From: Bacillota bacterium
GTDB lineage: Bacteria; Bacillota; Dehalobacteriia; UBA4068
Assembly: GCA_009778255.1 (NCBI GenBank)
Contig: WRKD01000176.1
Location: forward strand, 1-12,854
Direction of reading: 5' to 3'
Length of the DNA stretch: 12,854 nucleotides
Made by a program: the position numbers and the translations under genes. The notes under the pieces are model-generated. The model saw nothing but the letters and a program-made list of their open reading frames with translations. It did no database searches and had not been told where the DNA came from. This document shows, in pieces, positions 1-7,669 of the stretch (its first letter is position 1; every line of letters begins with the position of its first letter).

Positions 1-3000
1 CCGCCACCGCCTTGGCCTTTGCCTTCATCTTTAGGCTCGTTAACGGTTACGGTCACAATATTTGATCTTAACGGCGGCGCATTGACTGCGCTAACCATAC
101 AGTAATAGTAATATGTACCGACTGATAGGGTAGTGGGCAAAGTATAGGTGGAGCCGGTCGCGCCTATTATCTCTGCGCTGGTTGAGCCGTCTGAGTTAGA
201 TAAAAACCATTGATATAATGGTTCGCCTACCGGTTCTACTTTTGCGCTTATACTTAGGGTACCACTAGAGCCTTTATCTACGGAGAGTGAAGTGGGTTGT
301 TTAGTTATGGTGATTGTGGAAGTGGCATTGTAGATGGTAGCTTTTGTTTTATTGGATTCGGAAGAAGCTTTGACATAGAGGAATCCTTCGGGGTAAGCGG
401 AAATTGCATCGCCGGTATTGGGAATATAAACTTCGAACTGAATTTCATCGTCTTCAAGCGCAAACAAGTTATTCAAAACAAATGCCCCATCAAATTTGCC
501 AACAGTACTTGCAAGTTTACCGAGCAGCTCGATTCTGATGATATCTGTTATACCTTCAGTACCGCTTTGCTTAAGGGTGAAATGCGCGATAGCATAGTTG
601 CCTTGTGTATTTGACGGTTCAATATAGTTCAATATCAGCTTTAATTCTCCTTCAACAGGTATGCCTTCGTCATGCAATACACCAACGCTATAGGAAATAA
701 ACTCAAGCTGTTTTTGGTCGTCCAGCTTACGGCCATCATGAGACGTTTTGCCTAGGATGTAAAAATGTAGTTTATTCCCAGGGTCGTAGAATTCGTTAAC
801 CGTTTCGCCGGAAGCTATCTCCCTATTATTATCATTTTCCTCCCATTGCTGCACACTACCAGTTTTTAGCATGTTTTTCTGCCAGGAGAAATTTCCTTCG
901 CCTGCGTAATAACGCGGATCTTCCGAAGCATAATGTGGGTCGGCTGGGTCGTACTCACTTCTGTAATAACCGGTATCAGTAAAGGAAGTGCCCGCGTGGA
1001 AGGCGGCGTCATATAATTGTGCTGTATGGCCAACAGTATAGGATGCCGCGTCGTCAATTCCCGGGCCAAAGCCGTCTTTTTGCACATATTCTATCAAAGC
1101 GATATCATAAGGATGGGAATCTACCACGCAATCGTTGCGAGATATAATTACACCATCGTCCGGGGCAAAGCTATCGTAGCCGGTACGCTGTACCACTTCT
1201 ACAAACATTCTGGCATTAGTGCCGGATAAGCGGCTTAAGAATTGGCTATGACCGGCAGTTTTAAGAATAGCCTGATCCGCCCAAGTACCGCTGCCGAAGT
1301 TAAGCTGAAGAGCTTTATAGTAATTTGGGTAAACCAAACCATAATCATCTTCCAGGAAGGGATAATAACCATTTGGGAAAGAACCACCCTTTCTGTTATT
1401 CAAAGGAATATTACGGGCGACAATTTCTGCTACTACCGGAGTACTGGAAGCCAGCCCTTCTTTTGTCAATTTTAATACATCGCCTTCGTCATAGTAATTG
1501 ATACTGGTATGAGCTTTATTGAAAGCCATGAAATGTACAGGCACAGAACTGCTTTCAATACCAGGTATGGTCCAGCGGGCCTGATCTCCATAAGGACCGG
1601 CGAAACTGCCGCGGCTCATCAGTTCCCAAGGTTCTGTTTTAGCGGTCACTCTGGCAGTATAAGGATTGCCATAATTATCTCCCAGACCGGAAATATGCCC
1701 GAATTCATGGGCAAAGGTAGCCATACCATCATTTTCCCCTTGAATAGAGCGCCTTAGAGATCTGGTTCTGCCCCCATATTTGGTGCTAACATAGTCCCAA
1801 GATCCAGCTCCGGACCAGTAGCTAACATGTGCTGCCCAGGATGTCCAGGCTACATACCTGGTACCGGTAGCATTACCGGTGGCATCCGCCCAAGTGAATT
1901 CCGATTCTGGAAACGCGAATACATATTCGCTCATTGTTCCATTTGTTTCCATAGACGCTATTTTGGCAGCTTCATCTTTAAGAAATTGGGTTGAACCTGT
2001 TTTGCTAGCAAGTTGTTTCACAAGTTCGGGTTTACGATTGAAGAGAGCTGTCAAATCAGTTAAGTATTTTCTGGGACCGTATAGATCGGGCACGGCTATT
2101 TTAGCGTCTGCTAATGTTATTGCTGCCCATTGCATCATGCCAAAATTTAGCCATACGCCACTTTCGTCATAGCCGGAATGGAGGATGAAGAAAAAGTCGA
2201 AATCATCCGGATCCCAAGGATCTTTACCATCTGCTCCAGTTAGAGCCGCATTGGTTGCTTCGCTGATGATGCTTCCGCTAAAATTTAAAGACGGCGGTCT
2301 GTCACCTACATCGAAACCGGTATTACCGGTTCCATTATATTGGAACTCGAGACCATTTAATGTATATGGCCCAAACCCTATCAGTTCAACACCCCATTTA
2401 CCATATGAATTCTCGCGCCAGAATTCATTTATGGTTGTACCATTGTTACCTTCTCCAGTTTTAGAATTCAAATAATCTGCCCACCAGGCAGCTAAGGTCT
2501 CTCTCTCCGGGTGATTGAGTATCGGGTTATTAGTAATTGTTTCGGAAAAACCACGGCCGGTAGATAAACCGAAACCAAACAGATTTGAACCTAAAGCCTC
2601 GGAAGAGATGAAAGGCCTATCAATGAAATCTACCAATATCAAAGCTCCGCGTATAGGCGTTTGAATATCGGCGGGGTCGCGGTTAAAGCTGCTGGGGGCA
2701 ATTTCTTGTAAAGCTTTAGGATTGGTATAGCCAGCTTCTACAAAAACATCTGCATCCATCCAGTCGATTACAGGATTAGGCGCAAAATCTGCCCAAGTTC
2801 TATCTCTATTCATTTGCCAATTCTGCGGATCGATAGCTTTACCCATTATCTCTTCTTTTGAAAACCCAGGTCCGTCTGTTTTGATCCACCTAGCATGCAG
2901 AGTATGAGGGGCTCCATTAGTCAATAATGTATAGTCTTGTATCTTTACTGTGCCATCTTCTTCTGTAAACCAGCCCGCAAATTCATAGCCTGCTACATTG

Positions 3001-4388
3001 GGCATATCGGGGAAATATACGGAATATGGGTCGCCTAGGGGGATGGTAACGATATCATGTGTTGTAATTCCGTCGGGCGGAATATTCTTATTGAAAGTAA
3101 CATCAACACTAGTATTGGGATTTGCGGAAACTTCATAAGTGATAATGGGCTCTTCTTCATCTCCTGCGGCAAAGGGGCCTGCCGCGGGGGCGGCAGATGC
3201 ATCCGGTACTCGGGTCACTATTATAGTAATTTCGGTTTTTTCGCCCAGAAGCACAGAAAAATCGTATGGTTCTTCTAGGATACCTTGAGTTACTTTGTAA
3301 GTTTTATCCTTTGTATTCCCAGTAATTTTAGGGTCGCTTTGAAAAGCATCGAGCAGCAAAGAATCATTGATTTGCACTATCCTTATGGTATCGTTCTCTT
3401 CAACTCCATTGGCTATTAAAATATCCGGGAAATCCATAATACTTACTAAAGTGAAGGTTTTACCATTCCTGTCAACTTTTGGCCAACCTCCTACTATTTC
3501 ATCGTTTTCTATGTCTAAATCCAGAGCAGCTTCAAAATCTTGTAGGATGCGCTGTTCGGTAAAGTAATTGTTTTCCGGCTCTATATTGCCGCCGATTTTG
3601 AAACTGGCCATGCCGGTTTCTTTATCGTAAGTGGGCTTTGTAACACTTATCCCTTCCAGGGTAGTTATATATATATCTAGTTTTTTGAATTCTATTGTAA
3701 CTGTATAATCCTTACTCTCGGTAAACTGATACCTGCCGGCATCTGCACCCGTAAGCTCTGTATATTCTCCTCCTTCAATAGTTATTTTATCAAATTCATA
3801 TCCGGCGTCTGGAGTTGTTACAAACGCATACCAAGGATCGGTATAGTTTCCAATTTTAGGTAAATCTAGCATAATAGGATTATCACGTGGAAAATCGAAC
3901 AATGGGCCTCCATCCCCCCTATCGTGATAATCCAATTTAGCGCTTCCATTTGTTATTGGATTAACTATTAATCGGGCAATAGGCAGGTATTTGACGATTA
4001 TTTTCTCGGGTTCTGGGTTGCCAGTTGTATCTGTGAATATAACGTATATCACCTCGTCGTTGTCCTCAGCAAGATGATTATCCACTAAATCTTCTGTTTC
4101 CCAGTCATCTTCATTAAAATCCCACACAACATCTGTGGCATCCCCATTCTCTTTTACATGATAAACGACAAAATCACAATCATCTCCTGCCCCTGCGCCT
4201 TCAGACACATCAACGTAAACGCCTTTATCATATCCATCAGCAAAATGAACATCAAGCGCTAGATCAGCAGGCGCCGTGCCGGTGCGAAGGGAGGGGGCGG
4301 CGAAGACGGTGGTGGCTAGGGCTAGGGCAATTATTAGGGCGGCTACTACTACTCCTGCAACGGGAACAAAGCGTTTTCTAAACTGCAT
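1..4388 (-). CDS. Secreted M6-type (immune inhibitor A-like) zinc metalloprotease, C-terminus cut by window edge
   Basis: The frame is open from ATG at 4388 to the left edge with no stop (at least 1462 residues), so the 3' end is missing. Residues 1-33 are a Sec signal peptide (basic MQFRKR, hydrophobic core, likely cleavage after TVFA). About 142-234 resembles a divergent InlB-type repeat, and about 405-501 is an InlB/Listeria-Bacteroides type repeat (AGYEFAGWF, ending LHARW). The catalytic region starts near 580 (GALILVDFIDRPF) and carries HEFGHISGLGD at 894-904: H894 and H898 are zinc ligands, E895 the catalytic acid/base and D904 the likely third ligand. ELMSRGSF follows, with M924 as the probable Met-turn. 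About 1362-1449 is a bacterial Ig-like domain (LYQWF, YYYYC), then a Gly-rich linker (KDEGKGQGGG) that probably leads to a wall-binding or anchoring segment outside the window. It presumably cleaves extracellular proteins; the substrate is unknown. The start is fixed by GGAGGT eight bases upstream. Confidence 0.93.
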   Translation of the reverse strand, partial: MQFRKRFVPVAGVVVAALIIALALATTVFAAPSLRTGTAPADLALDVHFADGYDKGVYVDVSEGAGAGDDCDFVVYHVKENGDATDVVWDFNEDDWETEDLVDNHLAEDNDEVIYVIFTDTTGNPEPEKIIVKYLPIARLIVNPITNGSAKLDYHDRGDGGPLFDFPRDNPIMLDLPKIGNYTDPWYAFVTTPDAGYEFDKITIEGGEYTELTGADAGRYQFTESKDYTVTIEFKKLDIYITTLEGISVTKPTYDKETGMASFKIGGNIEPENNYFTEQRILQDFEAALDLDIENDEIVGGWPKVDRNGKTFTLVSIMDFPDILIANGVEENDTIRIVQINDSLLLDAFQSDPKITGNTKDKTYKVTQGILEEPYDFSVLLGEKTEITIIVTRVPDASAAPAAGPFAAGDEEEPIITYEVSANPNTSVDVTFNKNIPPDGITTHDIVTIPLGDPYSVYFPDMPNVAGYEFAGWFTEEDGTVKIQDYTLLTNGAPHTLHARWIKTDGPGFSKEEIMGKAIDPQNWQMNRDRTWADFAPNPVIDWMDADVFVEAGYTNPKALQEIAPSSFNRDPADIQTPIRGALILVDFIDRPFISSEALGSNLFGFGLSTGRGFSETITNNPILNHPERETLAAWWADYLNSKTGEGNNGTTINEFWRENSYGKWGVELIGFGPYTLNGLEFQYNGTGNTGFDVGDRPPSLNFSGSIISEATNAALTGADGKDPWDPDDFDFFFILHSGYDESGVWLNFGMMQWAAITLADAKIAVPDLYGPRKYLTDLTALFNRKPELVKQLASKTGSTQFLKDEAAKIASMETNGTMSEYVFAFPESEFTWADATGNATGTRYVAWTSWAAHVSYWSGAGSWDYVSTKYGGRTRSLRRSIQGENDGMATFAHEFGHISGLGDNYGNPYTARVTAKTEPWELMSRGSFAGPYGDQARWTIPGIESSSVPVHFMAFNKAHTSINYYDEGDVLKLTKEGLASSTPVVAEIVARNIPLNNRKGGSFPNGYYPFLEDDYGLVYPNYYKALQLNFGSGTWADQAILKTAGHSQFLSRLSGTNARMFVEVVQRTGYDSFAPDDGVIISRNDCVVDSHPYDIALIEYVQKDGFGPGIDDAASYTVGHTAQLYDAAFHAGTSFTDTGYYRSEYDPADPHYASEDPRYYAGEGNFSWQKNMLKTGSVQQWEENDNNREIASGETVNEFYDPGNKLHFYILGKTSHDGRKLDDQKQLEFISYSVGVLHDEGIPVEGELKLILNYIEPSNTQGNYAIAHFTLKQSGTEGITDIIRIELLGKLASTVGKFDGAFVLNNLFALEDDEIQFEVYIPNTGDAISAYPEGFLYVKASSESNKTKATIYNATSTITITKQPTSLSVDKGSSGTLSISAKVEPVGEPLYQWFLSNSDGSTSAEIIGATGSTYTLPTTLSVGTYYYYCMVSAVNAPPLRSNIVTVTVNEPKDEGKGQGGG

Positions 4389-4394
4389 ATTTAC

Positions 4395-4523
4395 TTACCT
4401 CCATATTAATAATTTAGGATTTAATATAGCCAACAAGTAACAGATACTATTTAAAGTAGTAACAGTAATATGTTTCGATACAGTAATCCTCCTTTCAAAC
4501 AATATTCCTGCATAGCAAAACAT
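4395..4523 (-). other. Possible 42-codon leader ORF ahead of the M6 protease
   Basis: ATG at 4523 opens a frame of 42 codons (begins MFCYAGILFE, ends LNPKLLIWR). Its TAA (4395-4397) overlaps the ribosome binding site of the protease gene. It lies just downstream of the predicted promoter, so it would be in the 5' leader. It has no Shine-Dalgarno of its own and the region is AT-rich, so chance is a serious alternative. An internal GGAGG (about 4488-4492) has no start codon at a suitable distance. I do not recognise the peptide. Confidence 0.15.
4397..4402 (-). promoter_or_regulatory. Ribosome binding site of the M6 protease gene
   Basis: GGAGGT on the minus strand, eight bases before the ATG at 4388. 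It is near-perfect and fixes the start codon. Confidence 0.85.
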
Positions 4524-4526
4524 TTA

Positions 4527-4541
4527 TATGAAGTGTTCATA
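4527..4541. promoter_or_regulatory. Perfect inverted repeat over the predicted transcription start (operator candidate)
   Basis: TATGAA-GTG-TTCATA is a perfect 6+3+6 inverted repeat directly downstream of the -10 hexamer (4543-4548), covering the predicted start site near 4536. A dimeric repressor bound here would block initiation. In RNA the stem would be short and AT-rich, so a DNA operator is the better reading. The regulator is not identifiable. Confidence 0.35.
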
Positions 4542-4542
4542 A

Positions 4543-4571
4543 ATCATAACATATAAAAGGATTAATTTCAA
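4543..4571 (-). promoter_or_regulatory. Sigma-A/sigma-70 type promoter for the M6 protease gene
   Basis: On the minus strand TTGAAA (4566-4571) and TATGAT (4543-4548) are separated by exactly 17 bases. Each hexamer differs from consensus at two or fewer positions, and the surroundings are AT-rich. The predicted transcription start is near 4536, giving a leader of about 150 nt. This implies that the protease gene can be expressed independently of the genes upstream. Confidence 0.6.
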
Positions 4572-4653
4572 TATTAATTGAACAAAATATTAAAAAATAT
4601 GAACAAATATTTCCTCGTTTTGATTATTATTAACATATACAATGGGGACTTTA

Positions 4654-4776
4654 AACATAGCCATAACCATAAACCATTGCCCCAACCGTAACCGGGGCTA
4701 CATCCCCATCCACGCCCTCATCTCCACCCACAACCATGTCTACATCCGCGCCAGTAACTCCATCCCCAACCGTTAC
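4654..4776 (-). repeat. Decayed 42-bp tandem repeat downstream of the subtilase stop codon, GNN-periodic in another frame
   Basis: Downstream of, and just overlapping, the subtilase stop (4773-4775) lies a G-rich (minus strand) stretch. Copies begin at about 4680, 4722 and 4764. The first two share about 25 of 42 bases, including an exact CTACATCC block on the plus strand at 4698 and 4740; the third is partial. In the frame one base back from the subtilase frame there is no stop until 4651-4653, and 32 of 41 codons start with G. It reads as two 14-residue units (VTVGDGVTGADVDM, VVGGDEGVDGDVAP) plus a partial one (VTVGAMV). It has no start or ribosome binding site of its own. It may be a decayed or frameshifted repeat tail. 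Confidence 0.45.
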
Positions 4777-7541
4777 GGGGTTCGGGGGCGGGTTCGTACG
4801 GCCGCTATTATTCCTAGTATAGATATCCCCAGAATTAGCAAGAGGATAATTGGCGAAAAATCGTCTTGGCTTTGGGGAATATTGCCCATAATAGTTTCCC
4901 ATTCAGCCAGCGGTACTTCTTCGTCTGTAAATACGCCTGCGTCAGTGGGCGCCAAAATTTGTACTTCGCGGGTGATATAAGAGCTTTGGCCTTGGTCGTT
5001 TTCTACGCTGTAGGTTATTATATAGGTGCCTGCTATATCTCTTATTGGCGCGCCTATAATTTTAATTCTGGTGGAAATATCTTGGCCGTCATAATCTATA
5101 GCCCGCGCGCCTTGCTCGAAATAAGGGGTAGCGCTGCCAAGATGGAGTATGATTGGGTTAGAGCCGATATAGGATATTTTGGGCGAAATGGGAAGCTTGG
5201 CCAGGGGGATTTCGGCTTCATTGAAGTAATAGGTAGCGGCTGTTTCGGGCATAGTGAGGGTCATTTCGTATTTACTATTGCCATTGGCTTTGTTAATGCT
5301 TATTTGCAGTTCGTATTTGCCTTCTTCAATAAGGTATTGTTTTGTTCCGGCGGCGGAGAAGACATCGGTTAACAGGGCTTTTTTGGTGGTGGTTTCTATC
5401 AATCGGGCTGAAATGGACATATTTTTGTCGATAGCTGTTATTTGTAGATTCATATACCCTAGGGCATTGGCAACAATGCCGGTATGGGTAACTTGGGCGC
5501 CTTGTTTGGCTTGGGCGCTAAAAGTGTATGTTATGCGGGGGTCTTTTTTTTCGCTGGGCGCAACAATGCGTATATTGCGGGTGGTAGCGGCAGAAAGGCC
5601 GCTGCTGGGGCTTATTATGGTGTAGGTGAGGGTATAGGTTCCGGCTAGGGAGCGGTTTAGGTTGCCGCTGATTTTTACCAGAGGAGAAATATCTTCACCG
5701 TTATAATCGACAGCTTTTGCGCCTTGCTCGGTATAGGGGGTATTGCTGGTTTGATGCAATATGATAGGGTTGGAGCCGTTTAGGGTGATTTTGGGCGTAG
5801 TGGGGGGCGTTAGTGTAGCCGGCTGCTCCAGCACTGTTACGCTACGGGTGGCGCGGGCGGTGAGGCCGGCGGAATCTGCGACTTCGTAGGTAATGCTGTA
5901 GAGGCCGGGTGTATAGCTATTGACGGTATTGGTGATCACGACCGAATTATTTAAGTTCAGTCCTTTGCAATCTACAGCCAAGTAGCCCATTTCTTGGTAG
6001 GTTTGCCCATATTCCAGATTGAGGGCGGTGAAACCGTTTAAGGTGATGATGGGAGGGGTACGGATTTCTTGGGGTGGTGTTTCTGGACGAAGGGGCGGTT
6101 CACCGCCTCCATTGATCGTAGTGGCTAATTGTAAGGATTTTTCGAAATTGATAATGCCGTAACCCAGCTCATCATTGATATAAGCGCCGTTGCCGCTAGC
6201 CCCACGCCGAATCAGGTCATATATTTGCGCATTGCTCAATTGGGGGTTGACGCCCCATAGCAAAGAAGCTAAGGCGGCAACTTGCGGGGTGGCAAAAGAA
6301 GTGCCGGTAACAAAAGCAGAGCCGCCGGAGGCTGTTGTAGAATAGTAAGTATCTGTTGCCATTACATCTAAACCGCTGCCATAGTTAGAAGTATAATAAC
6401 GCGCCGCGCCGTTTGCTTCCACAGAGCCTACAGCTATGACATTATCATAGCGGGCCGGATACTCGATACTGTTCTTGCCTCCATTGCCTGCGGCGGCGAA
6501 AATAGCACAGCCCTTATTATAGGCATAATCTACGGCATTTTTTATAGTGAGACTATCTGATGTTAAACCCAGGCTAAGATTAATAATTTTAGCGCCGTTA
6601 TCGGCAGCCCATATTATCCCCTTGGCTACATTGGCGGCAGATAAAACACCGTTGGCATTATCCGCCTTGACCGCCAGGAGAGCGGCATTCCAGTTGAGCC
6701 CCGCGCCTGCCAAAGCATTATCGCCAATGGCGGCGATAACACCTGCTACTCCTGTGCCATGCCCAACTTTGTCATTTTCGTAAGACAAGCCTGGCTCTGC
6801 GGCATAGCCCTGTAGTAGGGGCGGTAGATCGGGATGCAAAGAAATAATACCGGAATCGATTATGGCAATAGGCGCATAGTTGCTGCCTTTAATAATATCC
6901 CAGCCTGCTTGAGCTTTGATCGTACTCAAATACAGAGATTGATTACGCGCATACCCAGGGTCATTGGGAATATATTCCAAGTTCACTATATAATTAGGTT
7001 CCACACTTTCAATATACTTATTGTTTTTAAAACGATTGAGTACTGCCTGCGGGTTTTTACCCATCTCCGCCGTTCTAACAACATAAACACCTAGGGATTC
7101 CACAAAGCCGATTTTTTCAACCTTCTCAATTTCATGCTGTAATTGTTTTTCCTGGCCCGGGATTTGACTGGGATCTTTAAATTTGATAATTATTTCGTCT
7201 TGCATATAGGCGGCTCCGTCAAGTTGAGCGTTATTTTCCGCCTCAAATGAATAATTGTTGTACATATCCAGCTCTTCATCATCTGCCTGCATTTGTTCCG
7301 CTTGTGCCGGAAGCGCTTCTTCGTTCATTAACGGTAATTCCTCTGCCGGTAGTTCTATAATTTCCGGTTCATAATAAATGGTATGCGAATCAGTCTCTTC
7401 AATTAAATCCGCTTCCCATAATGTAGCGTTTTTGGGGGGCGGTTCATCTGCTTTGCTGGCATAAATAGGGTAAGCGGTTTGTATAGCTGGTATAAGCAGG
7501 ATTAGACTGAAGAATAAAGCGATGAACCGTTTCATTTTCAT
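4773..7541 (-). CDS. Secreted, membrane- or wall-anchored subtilisin-family (S8) serine protease with Ig-like domains
   Basis: A 922-residue protein. Residues 1-28 are a Sec signal peptide (MKMKRFIALFFSLILLIPA). Roughly 115-190 is a subtilase propeptide (DEIIIKFKDP to ESVEPNY). The S8 catalytic domain has Asp229 (IIDSG), His261 (GHGTGVAG), oxyanion Asn353 (AAGNGG) and Ser415 (GTSFATP), so the triad is complete. Ig-like domains of the DUF5011/Cry22 type lie at about 495-572, 582-661 and 786-864, with a PPC-like beta domain near 666-765. The tail has EEVPLA, IPQSQ, a hydrophobic segment (897-914) and an Arg-rich end, resembling a degenerate sortase signal. I chose ATG 7541 because AAGTTGGTG lies five bases upstream and the signal peptide is cleaner; ATG 7559 (six residues longer) has no visible ribosome binding site. 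Only a weak promoter (TTGTAA, 19-base gap, GATAAT, 7575-7605) precedes it, so read-through from the upstream gene is possible. It probably processes exported proteins. Confidence 0.93.
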   Translation of the reverse strand: MKMKRFIALFFSLILLIPAIQTAYPIYASKADEPPPKNATLWEADLIEETDSHTIYYEPEIIELPAEELPLMNEEALPAQAEQMQADDEELDMYNNYSFEAENNAQLDGAAYMQDEIIIKFKDPSQIPGQEKQLQHEIEKVEKIGFVESLGVYVVRTAEMGKNPQAVLNRFKNNKYIESVEPNYIVNLEYIPNDPGYARNQSLYLSTIKAQAGWDIIKGSNYAPIAIIDSGIISLHPDLPPLLQGYAAEPGLSYENDKVGHGTGVAGVIAAIGDNALAGAGLNWNAALLAVKADNANGVLSAANVAKGIIWAADNGAKIINLSLGLTSDSLTIKNAVDYAYNKGCAIFAAAGNGGKNSIEYPARYDNVIAVGSVEANGAARYYTSNYGSGLDVMATDTYYSTTASGGSAFVTGTSFATPQVAALASLLWGVNPQLSNAQIYDLIRRGASGNGAYINDELGYGIINFEKSLQLATTINGGGEPPLRPETPPQEIRTPPIITLNGFTALNLEYGQTYQEMGYLAVDCKGLNLNNSVVITNTVNSYTPGLYSITYEVADSAGLTARATRSVTVLEQPATLTPPTTPKITLNGSNPIILHQTSNTPYTEQGAKAVDYNGEDISPLVKISGNLNRSLAGTYTLTYTIISPSSGLSAATTRNIRIVAPSEKKDPRITYTFSAQAKQGAQVTHTGIVANALGYMNLQITAIDKNMSISARLIETTTKKALLTDVFSAAGTKQYLIEEGKYELQISINKANGNSKYEMTLTMPETAATYYFNEAEIPLAKLPISPKISYIGSNPIILHLGSATPYFEQGARAIDYDGQDISTRIKIIGAPIRDIAGTYIITYSVENDQGQSSYITREVQILAPTDAGVFTDEEVPLAEWETIMGNIPQSQDDFSPIILLLILGISILGIIAAVRTRPRTP

Positions 7542-7602
7542 TAAAACACCAACTTTCATAATAGTTGTATTTATATTATCGTTTCTTTAAGGCTATTCTT
7601 TA

Positions 7603-7642
7603 CAAAAAAAACAATGTGGGGCAAGCCCACATTGTTTTTTTG
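7603..7642 (-). terminator. Intrinsic terminator of the repeat-protein gene
   Basis: A 10-bp perfect stem (7611-7620 with 7626-7635; arms acaatgtggg and cccacattgt) with a 5-base loop, flanked by an A-run on one side and a T-run on the other. On the minus-strand transcript it is followed by a U-run, 28 bases after the stop of the 1568-residue gene. The symmetric A/T runs mean it could work in both directions. It separates that gene from the subtilase gene, although leaky read-through is possible. Confidence 0.9.
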
Positions 7643-7669
7643 AATTTGTTATAGATTGTGATTAGAGTT

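Noticed and set aside
297..614. 105-codon plus-strand frame
   Set aside because: It is fully antisense to the M6 protease coding frame, with no start signals and no protein-like character.
4679..4698. GCCCC...GGGGC hairpin as terminator of the subtilase gene
   Set aside because: The stem is five base pairs with a large loop and no U-run follows on the minus-strand transcript. No convincing terminator was found for this gene.
4642..4980. 112-codon plus-strand frame
   Set aside because: It overlaps the end of the subtilase gene antisense, has no ribosome binding site, and its composition follows the complementary G-rich repeat.
4773..7541. Subtilase Ig-like domains as evidence of an insecticidal (Cry22-like) toxin
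   Set aside because: The Cry22-type Ig-like domain is a common accessory module in bacterial surface proteins, and the catalytic domain is a complete S8 protease. No toxin domain is seen.
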